This document shows, piece by piece, positions 53,390 to 62,262 of a stretch of DNA of 64,000 bases (its first letter is position 1; each line of letters begins with the position of its first letter). Under the pieces are notes generated by a model. The model was not told the DNA's origin. It saw only the letters and a list, made by a program, of their open reading frames with translations, and searched no databases. Made by a program: the position numbers and the translations under genes. Source of the DNA: an uncultured Anaerolineales bacterium. Its GTDB lineage: Bacteria > Chloroflexota > Anaerolineae > Aggregatilineales > Aggregatilineaceae. Where the stretch lies: assembly GCA_937135955.1 (NCBI GenBank), contig CAKZOB010000052.1, positions 36,446 through 100,445 on the forward strand, in the 5' to 3' direction.

Positions 53390-54226
53390 CTACCCAGACC
53401 CGCGTCCCAGCGTCTCAGCGTGCCAGCGAGTCAACAGCGCCTGCGCTGCCGCACCATCCAGCAGGGTCTGAATGTCGCGCAGATCGTCCTCCACCAGCGC
53501 CCGCAGCGCCCCCGCCTGCGGGCTGTCCAGCACCCGTCGCCAGTCTCGCAGACCGGAGGCCCTGGCGCGCAGGTCGAGCAGCGCCGTCTGGGCGTTTTCC
53601 AGGTCTGCCAGGCGTGCATATGCCCGCACCCGCCACAGATGCACCAGCAGCGCCAGCCGCCGATCGCTCAGGCCAGCGCTCAGGGCCGTCTGAGCGGATG
53701 TCAGCGCTGCAAAGGCGTCCCCAAGTCGGTCAGCGAGCAAGGCCCGCGTATAGTGGACGCGCCAGTCGTCCGGTGCGCGCTGCGCTGCCTGTTGCGCGTA
53801 CTCTCGCGCCCGAACGTACTCGCCCCGCTGAATGGCGACCTCCGCCAGCCCCAGATACCCGTCTGCACTGCCGGGCACGAGCCTGACTACCTGCTGATAG
53901 TCGCGCTCAGCCGCGCTCAGGTCACCGGCCAGGCGGTGCAAGTCGGCGCGGAAGTGATAGTGCCCGGTCTGCTCTGGCTCAGCGGAGATCAGCGCATCCA
54001 TGGCTGCGATAGCCTCGGCGATCCGGTTGCGACGCAGATGCCGCACTGCCGCCCGATACCCGTTCTGACTCTGCCAGAGCAGCCAGACAGCCACTGCCCA
54101 GGCCAACGCCCCGCCACCAAAGAACACCGCCCACCGCGGAACAGCGACTGCCAGGGTCAACATCAGAATGACCGGCCCCAGCACCAGCCCCAGGCGAAGC
54201 GATCTGGCAACAGGTCGCGCGGCCAT
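53390..54226 (-). CDS. TPR-repeat membrane protein
   Basis: A 278-aa protein. Two membrane segments (about 10-27 and 30-50, LRLGLVLGPVILMLTLAVAV and FFGGGALAWAVAVWLLW) precede about four tetratricopeptide repeats (e.g. GHYHFRADLHRLAGDLSAAE, GSADGYLGLAEVAIQRGEYV). The ATG at 54226 is preferred; the open frame up to 54385 overlaps the acetyltransferase gene. It lies 14 bp after the GNAT gene. A scaffolding role at the inner membrane is a guess from its repeats. Confidence 0.75.
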   Translation of the reverse strand: MAARPVARSLRLGLVLGPVILMLTLAVAVPRWAVFFGGGALAWAVAVWLLWQSQNGYRAAVRHLRRNRIAEAIAAMDALISAEPEQTGHYHFRADLHRLAGDLSAAERDYQQVVRLVPGSADGYLGLAEVAIQRGEYVRAREYAQQAAQRAPDDWRVHYTRALLADRLGDAFAALTSAQTALSAGLSDRRLALLVHLWRVRAYARLADLENAQTALLDLRARASGLRDWRRVLDSPQAGALRALVEDDLRDIQTLLDGAAAQALLTRWHAETLGRGSG

Positions 54227-54240
54227 CTTCGTTACGCCCT

Positions 54241-54738
54241 TCAGGAATGCTCCAGCATAGACAGGCGCATACGCATGGTCAGCGCGCGCCCGCCGACCGC
54301 TTCCCAGAAACGGCGCGCCTCCTGGTTGGCCACGGCCACCTGCCATTCCACATGGCGCACGCCACGCTCGGCGAACCAGTCGCACACTGCGTGAAAAAGT
54401 TGCCGGGCAATGCCGCGCCGCCGGTAGGCCGGTTCGACGTAAATATCGGCGATAAAGCCCACGTCTTCGTGTTCGAACAGGTCGGGCGTCAGGTCAATGA
54501 TCGCACCCAGCACATAGCCTACGACCACGCCGTCCGTTTCGGCTACCAGGGCACAGGTGCTCGGGTCATCGCGCACGTCCATCAGGCGCGAGGCATAAGC
54601 CCGCGGCGCGTCCTCTGCCATGACAGGCATCCGCGAATCGAGCGCCACATGGTATTCACTGAGCGCCTGCCACATGCGCGCCACCGCTTCCTGATCGCGC
54701 GGTTCGACTGGGCGAACTATCACTGTGTTGGTTGGCAT
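54241..54738 (-). CDS. GNAT-family acetyltransferase
   Basis: A 165-aa protein with the GNAT fold. The acetyl-CoA loop is in IADIYVEPAYRRRGIARQLF (R-R-G-I-A), and the C-terminal strand ends WEAVGGRALTMRMRL. It is the first protein gene after the T-box leader, with GGGAG 6 nt before the ATG at 54738. The substrate is unknown. Its position makes it part of an isoleucine-responsive transcript, but a direct link to isoleucine is only inferred. Confidence 0.85.
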   Translation of the reverse strand: MPTNTVIVRPVEPRDQEAVARMWQALSEYHVALDSRMPVMAEDAPRAYASRLMDVRDDPSTCALVAETDGVVVGYVLGAIIDLTPDLFEHEDVGFIADIYVEPAYRRRGIARQLFHAVCDWFAERGVRHVEWQVAVANQEARRFWEAVGGRALTMRMRLSMLEHS

Positions 54739-54785
54739 CCTTGCTCCCAGATTACACTGATCCGTCGTTAGCGACGATCGTAACA

Positions 54786-55052
54786 ACAAAAGCTCCCGCC
54801 CTTCAACCAAAGGGACGGGAGCAACGCTCGCGCGGTACCACCCTTCTTCCTCGCCTAAACAGCGAGGCGCTCTGTTGCCACCAGCATGGCAAGGTCGTGA
54901 TAACGGGGACCAAACCGGCGCGGCTTACTGGCTTCTGCGTTCAGCCTGCGGCTCAGGAAGGATTTTCCGCCCCGTGTACGGACCTGGCTCGCACCCACCC
55001 AGGCTCGCTGACCGCCAGACAGGGCGTACTCGTTTCCGTCGTCGCCTTTGTT
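54786..55052 (-). promoter_or_regulatory. T-box leader, isoleucine type
   Basis: Reads uncharged tRNA and lets transcription continue when charging is low. On the minus strand the conserved T-box AGGGTGGTACCGCG is at 54831-54844; its UGGU bulge pairs with a tRNA ending in ACCA. The terminator (54786-54822) is GCTCCCGTCCC paired with GGGCGGGAGC and then TTTTGTTG. In stem I, GGAA (55034-55037) pairs with TTCC (54956-54959). They enclose AGTA (55027-55030) and GAA (54965-54967), then A and the specifier ATC (54961-54963), the codon for Ile. tRNA(Ile) has discriminator A, which fits. The base after the codon is C instead of the usual purine. Confidence 0.85.
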
Positions 55053-55058
55053 GCGGAC

Positions 55059-55087
55059 AGCATACCATAGCCACACAGGGCGGTCAA
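55059..55087 (-). promoter_or_regulatory. sigma70-type promoter of the T-box operon
   Basis: On the minus strand TTGACC (55087-55082), 17 bp and TATGCT (55064-55059). It places transcription start at about 55052, directly at the T-box leader. The sucD stop is 62 bp further upstream. Confidence 0.75.
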
Positions 55088-55148
55088 GGCCGAGCCGCCC
55101 GCGACAGCACGTATTGAGTGGCTGGAACCGCCAAGGCACAGAGCCGGA

Positions 55149-56003
55149 CTAAAGCAGGTCAGGAATTTGCTCCGGATGTTCCGCTACCGTCACGCCTGCC
55201 GCCTGAAGGGCCGCGATTTTCTCCGCCGCCGTGCCGCTGCCCCCCTCGACGATCGCGCCGGCGTGGCCCATGCGCTTGCCAGGAGGTGCAGTCTGTCCAG
55301 CGATGAAAGCCACCACCGGCTTGGTCATATACGTGGTGATGAAGTGCGCCGCCTTCTCTTCCTCGGTGCCGCCGATTTCGCCAATCAACACCACCTTTTC
55401 GGTCTGCGGATCGTCTTCGAACATCTGCAACACATCAATGAAACTGGTGCCGTTGATCGGATCGCCGCCGATGCCCACGCATGTGCTCTGCCCGATGCCG
55501 CGTTGCGTGAGGGCGTAGACCACTTCGTAGGTCAGCGTGCCACTGCGCGAAACTACCCCCACATTCCCTGGCATGGCAATATGGCCGGGCATGATGCCCA
55601 CCTTGGCCTGCCCCGGCGTCAGCAGACCAGGGCAGTTGGGGCCGACCAGGCGACTCTTGCTTTGGTCGAGCCGGGCGCGCACTTGCATCATGTCGCGCAC
55701 GGGGATGCCCTCAGTGATACACACGATCAGTTCGATTCCGGCATCAATGGCTTCGTAGATGGCGTCGGCAGCGAAGGCTGCCGGTACATAGATCACGCTG
55801 GTGTTGGCTCCGGTCGCTTCACGCGCCGCCTTGACTGTGTCGAAAACGGGTTTGCCCAGCACCCACTCGCCGCCCTTACCAGGCGTCACCCCGCCGACGA
55901 CATTCGTGCCGTACTCGATCATCTGTTGGGTATGGAACAACCCTTCTCGCCCGGTGATGCCCTGCACCAGCAGACGGGTGTTGCGGTCAACCAGGATAGC
56001 CAT
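55149..56003 (-). CDS. sucD: Succinate--CoA ligase, alpha subunit
   Basis: Binds CoA and carries the phosphohistidine of the enzyme. The 284-aa protein has the CoA site VQGITGREG near the N-terminus, [30 protein letters not shown] and the active-site His in [13 protein letters not shown] near 247. It begins 16 bp after sucC in the same transcript. No clear terminator is seen before the T-box promoter. Confidence 0.97.
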   Translation of the reverse strand: MAILVDRNTRLLVQGITGREGLFHTQQMIEYGTNVVGGVTPGKGGEWVLGKPVFDTVKAAREATGANTSVIYVPAAFAADAIYEAIDAGIELIVCITEGIPVRDMMQVRARLDQSKSRLVGPNCPGLLTPGQAKVGIMPGHIAMPGNVGVVSRSGTLTYEVVYALTQRGIGQSTCVGIGGDPINGTSFIDVLQMFEDDPQTEKVVLIGEIGGTEEEKAAHFITTYMTKPVVAFIAGQTAPPGKRMGHAGAIVEGGSGTAAEKIAALQAAGVTVAEHPEQIPDLL

Positions 56004-56019
56004 GTCGTCCCCTCACCCC

Positions 56020-57165
56020 CTATGCGCCCTGCGCCGCCAGCACCGCCTTCTGGGCGGCTTCGGCCAGGGTTTTCGCCGTCACCATATGGGGAATATGCGC
56101 CTGTTCCAGCAAAGCGCGACCCTCGTCCTCATTCGTGCCCACCAGACGCACCACCATCGGCAAATCAACCTTCACCTCGGCCAGCGCCGCCAGAATGCCC
56201 CGCGCCACTTCGTCGCAGCGGGTGATCCCGCCGAAAATGTTGAGCAGCACTGCTTTTACATTTGGGTCAGAGAGGATGATACGCAGGGCCATCGCCACCG
56301 TTTCCGCCTTGGCCCCGCCCCCAATGTCCAGAAAGTTGGCTGGTTCACCGCCGAAGAGCTTGGTCATATCCATCGTCGCCATGGCCAGGCCCGCCCCGTT
56401 GACCATGCACCCGATCGTGCCGTCCAGCTTGATGTAGCTCAGGCCAGCGGCGCGAGCGCGGGTCTCGGCTTCGGGTTCGGCGCTGGTATCGCGTAGCTCG
56501 GCCAGGTCGGGATGACGAAACAGGGCGTTGTCGTCAATGGACACCTTGCCATCCACGGCCAACAGTTGCCCTTCCCCGTCAATGACCAGCGGGTTGATCT
56601 CGGCCAGCGTCGCGTCGCTCTCGGCATAGCACCGATAGAGCGCCTGAGCGATCTTCATGAAGGGCTTCCACAGATCGCGCGGCAGCTCGATTCCATAGGC
56701 CAGGTTGCGCACCTGGTAATCGCGCAGGCCCAGGAAGGGATCAATATGCTCGCGGATGATCTTCTCCGGCGCGATCCGGTTGACCTCTTCAATATCCATG
56801 CCCCCCTCAGCGCTGGCCATGATCACCGGCTTGCGGGCGGCCCGGTCGTTGGTGATCCCCAGATAGATCTCTTTCTGGATGACAGAAGCCGGGTCTACCA
56901 GCACCTTGAGCACCTTGTGCCCCTTGATCTCCATGCCCAGGATGGCGTCGGCGTGACGTTCCGCCTCTTCGGGCGTCTGCGCCAGCCTGACACCGCCCGC
57001 CTTGCCACGCCCGCCGGTGAGCACCTGCGCTTTGATCACCACCGGGCCGTTCAATTCTTTGGCGATTTCATAGGCCTGCTGGGGAGAATGGGCCACTTTG
57101 CCATGCGGAATGGGGATGCCGAACTCGGCAAAACGTAGTTTCGATTGATATTCGTGCAGGTTCAC
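56020..57165 (-). CDS. sucC: Succinate--CoA ligase, beta subunit
   Basis: ATP-grasp subunit of the citric acid cycle enzyme. The 381-aa protein has [56 protein letters not shown] with metal ligands and [17 protein letters not shown]. The start is GTG at 57165 with GGAGG 7 nt upstream; there is no competing ATG in frame. It heads the sucCD operon. The upstream gap of 110 bp holds the promoter but I cannot fix it. Confidence 0.97.
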   Translation of the reverse strand: MNLHEYQSKLRFAEFGIPIPHGKVAHSPQQAYEIAKELNGPVVIKAQVLTGGRGKAGGVRLAQTPEEAERHADAILGMEIKGHKVLKVLVDPASVIQKEIYLGITNDRAARKPVIMASAEGGMDIEEVNRIAPEKIIREHIDPFLGLRDYQVRNLAYGIELPRDLWKPFMKIAQALYRCYAESDATLAEINPLVIDGEGQLLAVDGKVSIDDNALFRHPDLAELRDTSAEPEAETRARAAGLSYIKLDGTIGCMVNGAGLAMATMDMTKLFGGEPANFLDIGGGAKAETVAMALRIILSDPNVKAVLLNIFGGITRCDEVARGILAALAEVKVDLPMVVRLVGTNEDEGRALLEQAHIPHMVTAKTLAEAAQKAVLAAQGA

Positions 57166-57275
57166 TCATGTGCCTCCATAGAGAGTTCAGCAATAAAGAC
57201 ATTCGAGAAAATAACAGGCCAGCACCAAGACGGCCCACTCTTTATTTTGATACACTCTGACGCCGATCGGCGCGA

Positions 57276-58151
57276 TCAGCCGGCCCCCGGCACCACAAAA
57301 CCGAACGTGCTGCCCTTGCCTTCTTCGCTGCTGAAGAAGAACTCGCCGCCCATCAATTCGATCAGCCCCTTGGCGATGGGAATACCCAGGCCATGCCCCT
57401 TGAACGAACGCACGTGCTCGTTATCGGCGCGCCAGAACAGTTCGCCCAGGTGCCCCAGTTCCTCAGCGCTCATGCCAATACCAGTGTCAATGACCGACAC
57501 CTTCAGTTTGCCGTCCACTTCCTCGGCACGCACTGTGATCGTCCCGCCGTCGGGCGTGTACTGCAGAGCATTCGTCACCAGCTTGGTCAGCGCCAGGGCC
57601 AGGCGCTCGGAGTCCACGTTGAGCAGCGGCAAACCCGCCGGCGTCTCGAAGACCAGCTTGTGATTGTGCGCTGCCGCCAGGGGAGCCGTCGCCTTCTCCA
57701 CCTGCAGCGCGACATTCTTATACAGGTCTATCTTGGGTTCCAGCCGCAACCGCCCGGAACGCAGTTTGCTGATGTCGCTGATGTCGCTCACCAGTTGTTC
57801 CATGCGGGCCACATTGGAGCGGATGGTCTCGATGAACTGCGTCTGCATCTCGTTCAGTTCGCCAACCACGTTCTTGGCCAGCATATCGCTGTAGCCTTTG
57901 ATGCTAGTCAGCGGAATGCGGATTTCGTGCACCATCAGCGAAGCGAAGCGCGCATTTTCCTGGATCAGAGCGTCCATCTGCCGACGCAGCGCTTCGGCAT
58001 CCTGGCCCTCGCCGCGCCGCAACGCCGCCTCCAGCAAATGATTCACTTCGTCCAGCGACGCGCTCAATTCGGCGGGAACAGCCTGGCGCAACGACTGGAT
58101 CAACGCGCGCGCCTTCACCAGAGGATTCTGCTCTTCTTCGGCCATGACCAT
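57276..58151 (-). CDS. Soluble sensor histidine kinase
   Basis: A 291-aa kinase with no membrane segment. The N-terminal ~60 residues are helical and probably coiled coil. Dimerisation motif FASLMVHEIRIPLTSIKGYS contains H75. The ATPase domain has N-box LTKLVTNALQYTPDGG, G1 DTGIGM and G2 GHGLGI. The input domain is too short to be a recognised sensor, so it may answer a partner protein. No response regulator is adjacent; the orphan regulator at 28.5 kb is a possible but unproven partner. Confidence 0.9.
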   Translation of the reverse strand: MVMAEEEQNPLVKARALIQSLRQAVPAELSASLDEVNHLLEAALRRGEGQDAEALRRQMDALIQENARFASLMVHEIRIPLTSIKGYSDMLAKNVVGELNEMQTQFIETIRSNVARMEQLVSDISDISKLRSGRLRLEPKIDLYKNVALQVEKATAPLAAAHNHKLVFETPAGLPLLNVDSERLALALTKLVTNALQYTPDGGTITVRAEEVDGKLKVSVIDTGIGMSAEELGHLGELFWRADNEHVRSFKGHGLGIPIAKGLIELMGGEFFFSSEEGKGSTFGFVVPGAG

Positions 58152-58260
58152 CCTTTCCTGTCAACATTACGGTCAGAACCCAATGACACCGGCTGCTTTC
58201 TGGCCTGTGCCCCGTGCTAAAGAATACTCCCCGCGCACCAAAAGTGCCACCGCAGTCGGG

Positions 58261-58441
58261 TGCACGCAAAGGTTGTCAGCGACTTTGTCCCGCCCGATGG
58301 CCCTCATCCCCCGGCCTCTTCTCCCGCGCTGCGGGCGAAGGGGAGCGCCTGGGTGAGAGAAAGTGAGTCCCCTCGCCCCGCGACGCAGTCGCGAGGGCGA
58401 GGGGATGTAGGAGTGAGGGGAGACTTGTAGGCAATGCATAG
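58261..58441 (+). mobile_element. Family A palindromic element, copy 3
   Basis: Lies in the gap 58152-58505. The left end TGCACGCAAAGGTTGTCAGC and the CTTTGTCCCGCCCGATGGCC block match copies 1 and 2. Both internal hairpins are present (CGCGCTGCGGGCGAAGGGGA and CCCCTCGCCCCGCGACGCAG/TCGCGAGGGCGAGGGG). The right end is not preserved (GTAGGCAATGCATAGCC). No target duplication is visible. Confidence 0.7.
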
Positions 58442-58448
58442 CCACAAA

Positions 58449-58479
58449 CGAAAAACCCGGCAGGTTCTCCTGACCGGGT
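58449..58479 (-). terminator. Rho-independent terminator after fabH
   Basis: On the minus strand ACCCGGTCAGG pairs with CCTGCCGGGT (one bulged T) around an AGAA loop, followed by TTTTTCG. It is about 27 bp beyond the fabH stop and next to the family A element. Confidence 0.8.
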
Positions 58480-58505
58480 CTGTGAAGAAGCAATGCACAA
58501 CGCGC

Positions 58506-59642
58506 CTATTTTTTGCGGCGACGCTGATAGAGGAAAGTATACAGGGGCAGCAAAGCCGACTGCGCCGTATCCAGCACGGCATCGGACGCCCGACGGGCCA
58601 GGTAACGCGCCCGCCCCACCGAAAACAGGCTGTGCGCCGTGCTGATCTCGCCCGTGCCCACCTGCACCACCGCCGACGCCCAGGTGAGGCCCGCCCCAAA
58701 AGCGCACATAGCGACCAGGTCACCGTCTTTCAGACGCCCCTCTTCGAAGGCTTCGACCATCGCCAGCGGCACCGACGCTGCGGAAGTGTTGCCGTAGCGA
58801 TCCAGGTTGATATAGAACTTGTCCAGCGGGACGCGCATCTGCCGCGCCGCTGCTTCGATGATACGGGCATTGGCCTGGTGAGGGATGAAGAGATCAATAT
58901 CGTCCGGCGTCAGGCCCGCCTGATAGATCACTCGTTTGAGCGAACTGGCCAGCGTGCGCACGGCGAACTTGAAGACCTCCGGCCCGTCCATACGCAAGTA
59001 TTGCCGTCGCTCGTCAATGGTGCGCTGCGAGATAGGCGAGGCCGAACCGCCATCTGGCACATAGAGGAACATGGCTCCGGAACCGTCCGACCCCAGTTCA
59101 AACGAGAGCAACCCACCGGGTTCGTTGCTGGCCTCGACGACAGTCGCCGCTGCTGCGTCGCCGAAGAGCACGCAGGTCGCGCGATCGGTGAAATCCAGGG
59201 CGAAGGAAATAATCTCCACGCCTACCACAAGCACGCGATTGTACGCGCCGGAGATGATGTACTGGCTGGCCGCCGTCAACGCATAGACCCATCCGGAGCA
59301 CCCGGCCACCAGCGTAAAGGCCCCGCACTCTGCGCCAAGCATATCCTGCACCTGGCTGGCAACGGAGGGCAACAGATAGTCCGGCGAAGAGGTCGCCACG
59401 ATGATCAGGTCAAGGTCTTTGGGCGATAGGCCCGCCACCTTCAACGCCTCGCGCGAGGCCGCCACAGCCATGCTAGACGTAGTGTCGTTTTCGGTGCGGA
59501 TACGCCGCTCTTTGATGCCCGTGCGCGTAGTGATCCACTCATCGCTGGTATCTACCATCTGAGCCAGATCGTCATTGGTCAACACGCGCTCCGGCACATA
59601 TTTGCCCCAACCGGTGATCTTGGCATAACGCTGGTTGATCAC
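58506..59642 (-). CDS. fabH: 3-oxoacyl-[ACP] synthase III
   Basis: Starts fatty acid chains by condensing acyl-CoA with malonyl-ACP. The 378-aa protein has ITGWGKYVPERVLTN, SDEWITTRTGIKERRI, the catalytic C115 in LVAGCSGWVYAL, the His in PHQANARII and the Asn in RYGNTSAASVPLA. It exceeds the usual ~330 residues by a basic, helical C-terminal tail of about 40 residues (RARYLARRASDAVLD). GTG at 59642 with GGGAGGG 7 nt upstream is the start; the open frame goes to 59819. Next to it lies the ECF sigma operon. Confidence 0.93.
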   Translation of the reverse strand: MINQRYAKITGWGKYVPERVLTNDDLAQMVDTSDEWITTRTGIKERRIRTENDTTSSMAVAASREALKVAGLSPKDLDLIIVATSSPDYLLPSVASQVQDMLGAECGAFTLVAGCSGWVYALTAASQYIISGAYNRVLVVGVEIISFALDFTDRATCVLFGDAAAATVVEASNEPGGLLSFELGSDGSGAMFLYVPDGGSASPISQRTIDERRQYLRMDGPEVFKFAVRTLASSLKRVIYQAGLTPDDIDLFIPHQANARIIEAAARQMRVPLDKFYINLDRYGNTSAASVPLAMVEAFEEGRLKDGDLVAMCAFGAGLTWASAVVQVGTGEISTAHSLFSVGRARYLARRASDAVLDTAQSALLPLYTFLYQRRRKK

Positions 59643-59668
59643 GGCGCTACCCTCCCCCCACACGCTGC

Positions 59669-60097
59669 TCAGGCAGTGATGGCCCGCCGGTTGCGCCGGT
59701 TGCCCAACGCCTCGTAGACCGAACGGGTGGCCAGAAACACCACCCCCGCGGTGAGGGTCGCGCCGCCGATACCAGCCGCCACCCGTGTATGCAACGGCAG
59801 TCGCTGCACGCGGCCCCATAGCGAAACGGCCTGCCGTTTTTCGGCCTGGAGCAGGCGCTGCCGCAGTTCCATCACAAACTGTTCGGACGGGGCTACCGGC
59901 GGCATGGCCCGCTCGATCCGTTCGGCCAGGGCCAGCAATGCTTTCAGTTCGGTCTCCCCCGACCGCGCACAGGCAAGGCGCATCTGTTCGCTGACAGGGC
60001 TACCCGCCACCAGGGCATCGGCGTGAGCCATCAGCAGGTTGCGCTGCCAGCGTTGCGATGGTCTGCGGAATAAAGATGATAGCGACGACAATTGCAT
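59669..60097 (-). CDS. Single-pass membrane protein, possible anti-sigma factor
   Basis: A 142-aa protein, cytoplasmic for the first ~100 residues and with one C-terminal membrane segment (AAGIGGATLTAGVVFLATRS). The first part is helical (MRLACARSGETELKALLALA) and lacks the HxxxCxxC zinc motif of the usual anti-sigma family. It follows the ECF sigma gene by 58 bp. Membrane-bound proteins in this position often hold the sigma factor inactive, so that role is likely but unproven. Confidence 0.6.
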   Translation of the reverse strand: MQLSSLSSLFRRPSQRWQRNLLMAHADALVAGSPVSEQMRLACARSGETELKALLALAERIERAMPPVAPSEQFVMELRQRLLQAEKRQAVSLWGRVQRLPLHTRVAAGIGGATLTAGVVFLATRSVYEALGNRRNRRAITA

Positions 60098-60155
60098 GTC
60101 TTTCCCTCTCCCTCAAAACCACAGCGGGCCTGTTTCCTCATGTGTTGGCTCAGCC

Positions 60156-60743
60156 CTATGACTCGTCCCTTTTGCCTTCCAGCCCGCCGCGCAGAGCCAG
60201 CAGGGTGCGATGATAAAGGGACTTAATCGCTCCCTCGGTGCGGTTCATGATCGCCCCAATTTCAGCATTGGACAGGTGCTCCACGAACTTGAGCACCAGG
60301 AGCTGTTGCCGTTCGGGCGGCAAGGCACGGATCAGTTCCAGCAATTGCGCTTCTTCTTCGCTGGACTCTGTAACCGTCTCAGGCGCTTCGGGCGCTTCGC
60401 CGTCGAGCATGAAATCGTCCAACGGCACGATCCTGCGCCGACTGCGGTCGCGGTGCCAGTTCGCCACCTGATTGTGTGCAATGCGATAGAGCCAGGCTGA
60501 GAACGGCACCCCCCGGTCCACATAGCGGTCAATGTGCGCCAGGGCCTTAAAGAACACGCGCGATGTCAGGTCTTCGGCATCCTGATGATTACCCGTGCGA
60601 TAGTACACGTAGTTGTAGATGCGATTGACATAGCGCGAATATAGCTCGCCAAACGCCGCGCGATCTTCTCTGGCCCAGGCCACCAGTTGCAGGTCATCGG
60701 CCCCGGCGTAATCGCGTCCGTTCTGCTCTTGCGGCTCAGTCAT
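60156..60743 (-). CDS. ECF-type sigma70 factor (second in window)
   Basis: A 195-aa sigma factor with region 2 AFGELYSRYVNRIYNYVYYR and HQDAEDLTSRVFFKAL, an acidic linker and region 4 LSNAEIGAIMNRTEGAIKSL. The ATG at 60743 (MTEPQEQNGRDY) has GAGGTG about 9 nt upstream; the open frame goes to 60848. Its signal is unknown. It differs clearly from the sigma factor at 42.6-43.2 kb. Confidence 0.92.
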   Translation of the reverse strand: MTEPQEQNGRDYAGADDLQLVAWAREDRAAFGELYSRYVNRIYNYVYYRTGNHQDAEDLTSRVFFKALAHIDRYVDRGVPFSAWLYRIAHNQVANWHRDRSRRRIVPLDDFMLDGEAPEAPETVTESSEEEAQLLELIRALPPERQQLLVLKFVEHLSNAEIGAIMNRTEGAIKSLYHRTLLALRGGLEGKRDES

Positions 60744-60902
60744 GCGTACTAACACCTCGCCCTGGCAAAGGTTACGCGCAGCGGGCACTGTGACAGATGC
60801 GGTTGTGTAGAGATACAGGCAGCGCGCAGAGGGGAGTATACCAGGCAACCCTCTGGCTCACTAGGCCGAAGACAGTTCGCAAAGCATCCTCACGACGCCG
60901 TC

Positions 60903-60933
60903 CAAACAACAACCGGAGCTGTGTGCTCCGGTT
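60903..60933 (-). terminator. Terminator after rplA
   Basis: On the minus strand AACCGGAGC pairs perfectly with GCTCCGGTT (60911-60933) around a 5-nt loop, followed by GTTGTTTGG. It closes the secE-rplA transcript, which therefore does not continue to rplJ-rplL. Confidence 0.75.
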
Positions 60934-60977
60934 GTGCTTATCGGGGTACGGTCGGGATTGCAGGCCAAGAAGTCGTG

Positions 60978-61697
60978 TCAAACGCTCACTGCGATCGACA
61001 GCGCGGCGTTAGGATCGAGCCGGATGCCCGGCCCCATCGTAGACGAGAGCACCGCACGCCGGATGTACGTGCCCTTGGCAGCGGCAGGGCGGTTGCGGCG
61101 CACACTATCCATCACTGCGGCCAGGTTGCCCAGCAATTGCTCTTCGCTGAAGCTCACCTTGCCGATGGGGATATGCACGTTGCCCGTCTTGTCGTTGCGA
61201 TACTCAATACGACCGGCGCGCGCTTCTTCGATGACACGCGGTAGGTCTTCGGGCTGCACCAGCGTGCCCGCCTTGGGATTCGGCATCAGGCCCTTGCGCC
61301 CCAGCACCTTACCCAAACGACCGATCTTCTTCATCATCTCAGGGACGGCCAGCGCCACGTCGAATTCTGTCCAGCCCTCGTTGGCGATCTTGGCGATCAA
61401 CTCGTCGTCAGCCACGTAGTCAGCGCCCGCTTCCTGAGCGATCTTGGCGGCTTCGCCTTCGGCAAAGACCAGCACGCGCACCGTCTTGCCCAGCCCGTAA
61501 GGCAGCAAGACCGTGGAGCGAATCTGCTGATCGGAATGGCGCGGATCAATGCCCAGCCGCAAATGCAGCTCGACCGTCTCGTCGAACTTGGCCGGAGCGA
61601 TTTCCTTCAGCAGTTTGATCGCTTCTTGGGGGGAATAGAGCTTCTCGCGATCAACCTTGGCGGCAGCTTCGAGGTACTTCTTTCCGTGCTTAGGCAT
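60978..61697 (-). CDS. rplA: 50S ribosomal protein L1
   Basis: Forms the L1 stalk and represses its own mRNA. The 239-aa protein has [54 protein letters not shown] and the [14 protein letters not shown] strand. It follows rplK by 57 bp. A terminator comes after it and rplJ-rplL are missing, so the usual rplKAJL cluster is broken here. Confidence 0.97.
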   Translation of the reverse strand: MPKHGKKYLEAAAKVDREKLYSPQEAIKLLKEIAPAKFDETVELHLRLGIDPRHSDQQIRSTVLLPYGLGKTVRVLVFAEGEAAKIAQEAGADYVADDELIAKIANEGWTEFDVALAVPEMMKKIGRLGKVLGRKGLMPNPKAGTLVQPEDLPRVIEEARAGRIEYRNDKTGNVHIPIGKVSFSEEQLLGNLAAVMDSVRRNRPAAAKGTYIRRAVLSSTMGPGIRLDPNAALSIAVSV

Positions 61698-61754
61698 GTT
61701 TTATCTCCTCAGTGGTAGTAGTGGGCAACGCCCTCCCACAGAAGACGTGGGGGA

Positions 61755-62180
61755 TCAGTCTTCGATGACCACACCCATGCTGCGGGCGGTGCCTTCGATC
61801 TGGCGCATCGCGCCTTCCAGATCAACGGCGTTGAGGTCTTTCATCTTGATTTCGGCGATCTCGCGCACCTGCTGGCGGGTCAGCTTGCCGACCTTGTTGC
61901 GGTGCGGCTCCGACGAGCCTTTCTCAATCCCCGCAGCGCGCCGGATGAGAAAAGCGGTAGGCGGGCTTTTGAGATTGAACTTGAAAGAGCCGTCAGAGAA
62001 GATGGTGATCTCCGCCGGGACGATCTCGCCAATGCGGTTGCTAGTCTTCGCATTGTATTCTTTGCAGAAGGCCATCAGGTTGATGCCATGCTGGGCCAGC
62101 GCCGGGCCAATGGGCGGGGCCGGAGTCGCTTTGCCAGCCGCGATCTGAAGGGTGACAACAGCTTTGACTTTCTTGGCCAT
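61755..62180 (-). CDS. rplK: 50S ribosomal protein L11
   Basis: Builds the GTPase-associated centre with L10 and L12. The 141-aa protein has [20 protein letters not shown] and [20 protein letters not shown], then [16 protein letters not shown]. The ATG at 62180 is the family start; the open frame continues to 62207. A GC-rich hairpin (62214-62230) lies just upstream. Confidence 0.97.
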   Translation of the reverse strand: MAKKVKAVVTLQIAAGKATPAPPIGPALAQHGINLMAFCKEYNAKTSNRIGEIVPAEITIFSDGSFKFNLKSPPTAFLIRRAAGIEKGSSEPHRNKVGKLTRQQVREIAEIKMKDLNAVDLEGAMRQIEGTARSMGVVIED

Positions 62181-62213
62181 GGTCTTCGATCCTCTGGTGT
62201 CGTACACAGAATG

Positions 62214-62230
62214 CCCCCCGCAGCGGGGGG
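62214..62230 (-). promoter_or_regulatory. GC hairpin between nusG and rplK
   Basis: CCCCCC and GGGGGG form a 6-bp stem around a 5-nt loop. There is no following T run, so it is not a normal terminator. It could slow ribosomes or nucleases or be an RNA element in the rplK leader. Confidence 0.4.
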
Positions 62231-62262
62231 CTTCCCGTCGAGCGATGAACTGCTATGCAACG

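Noticed and set aside
54786..55052. T-box region as direct leader of a threonine or other amino acid operon
   Set aside because: The specifier position reads ATC, and the operon contains ileS; no other codon fits the loop between GAA and the closing TTCC.
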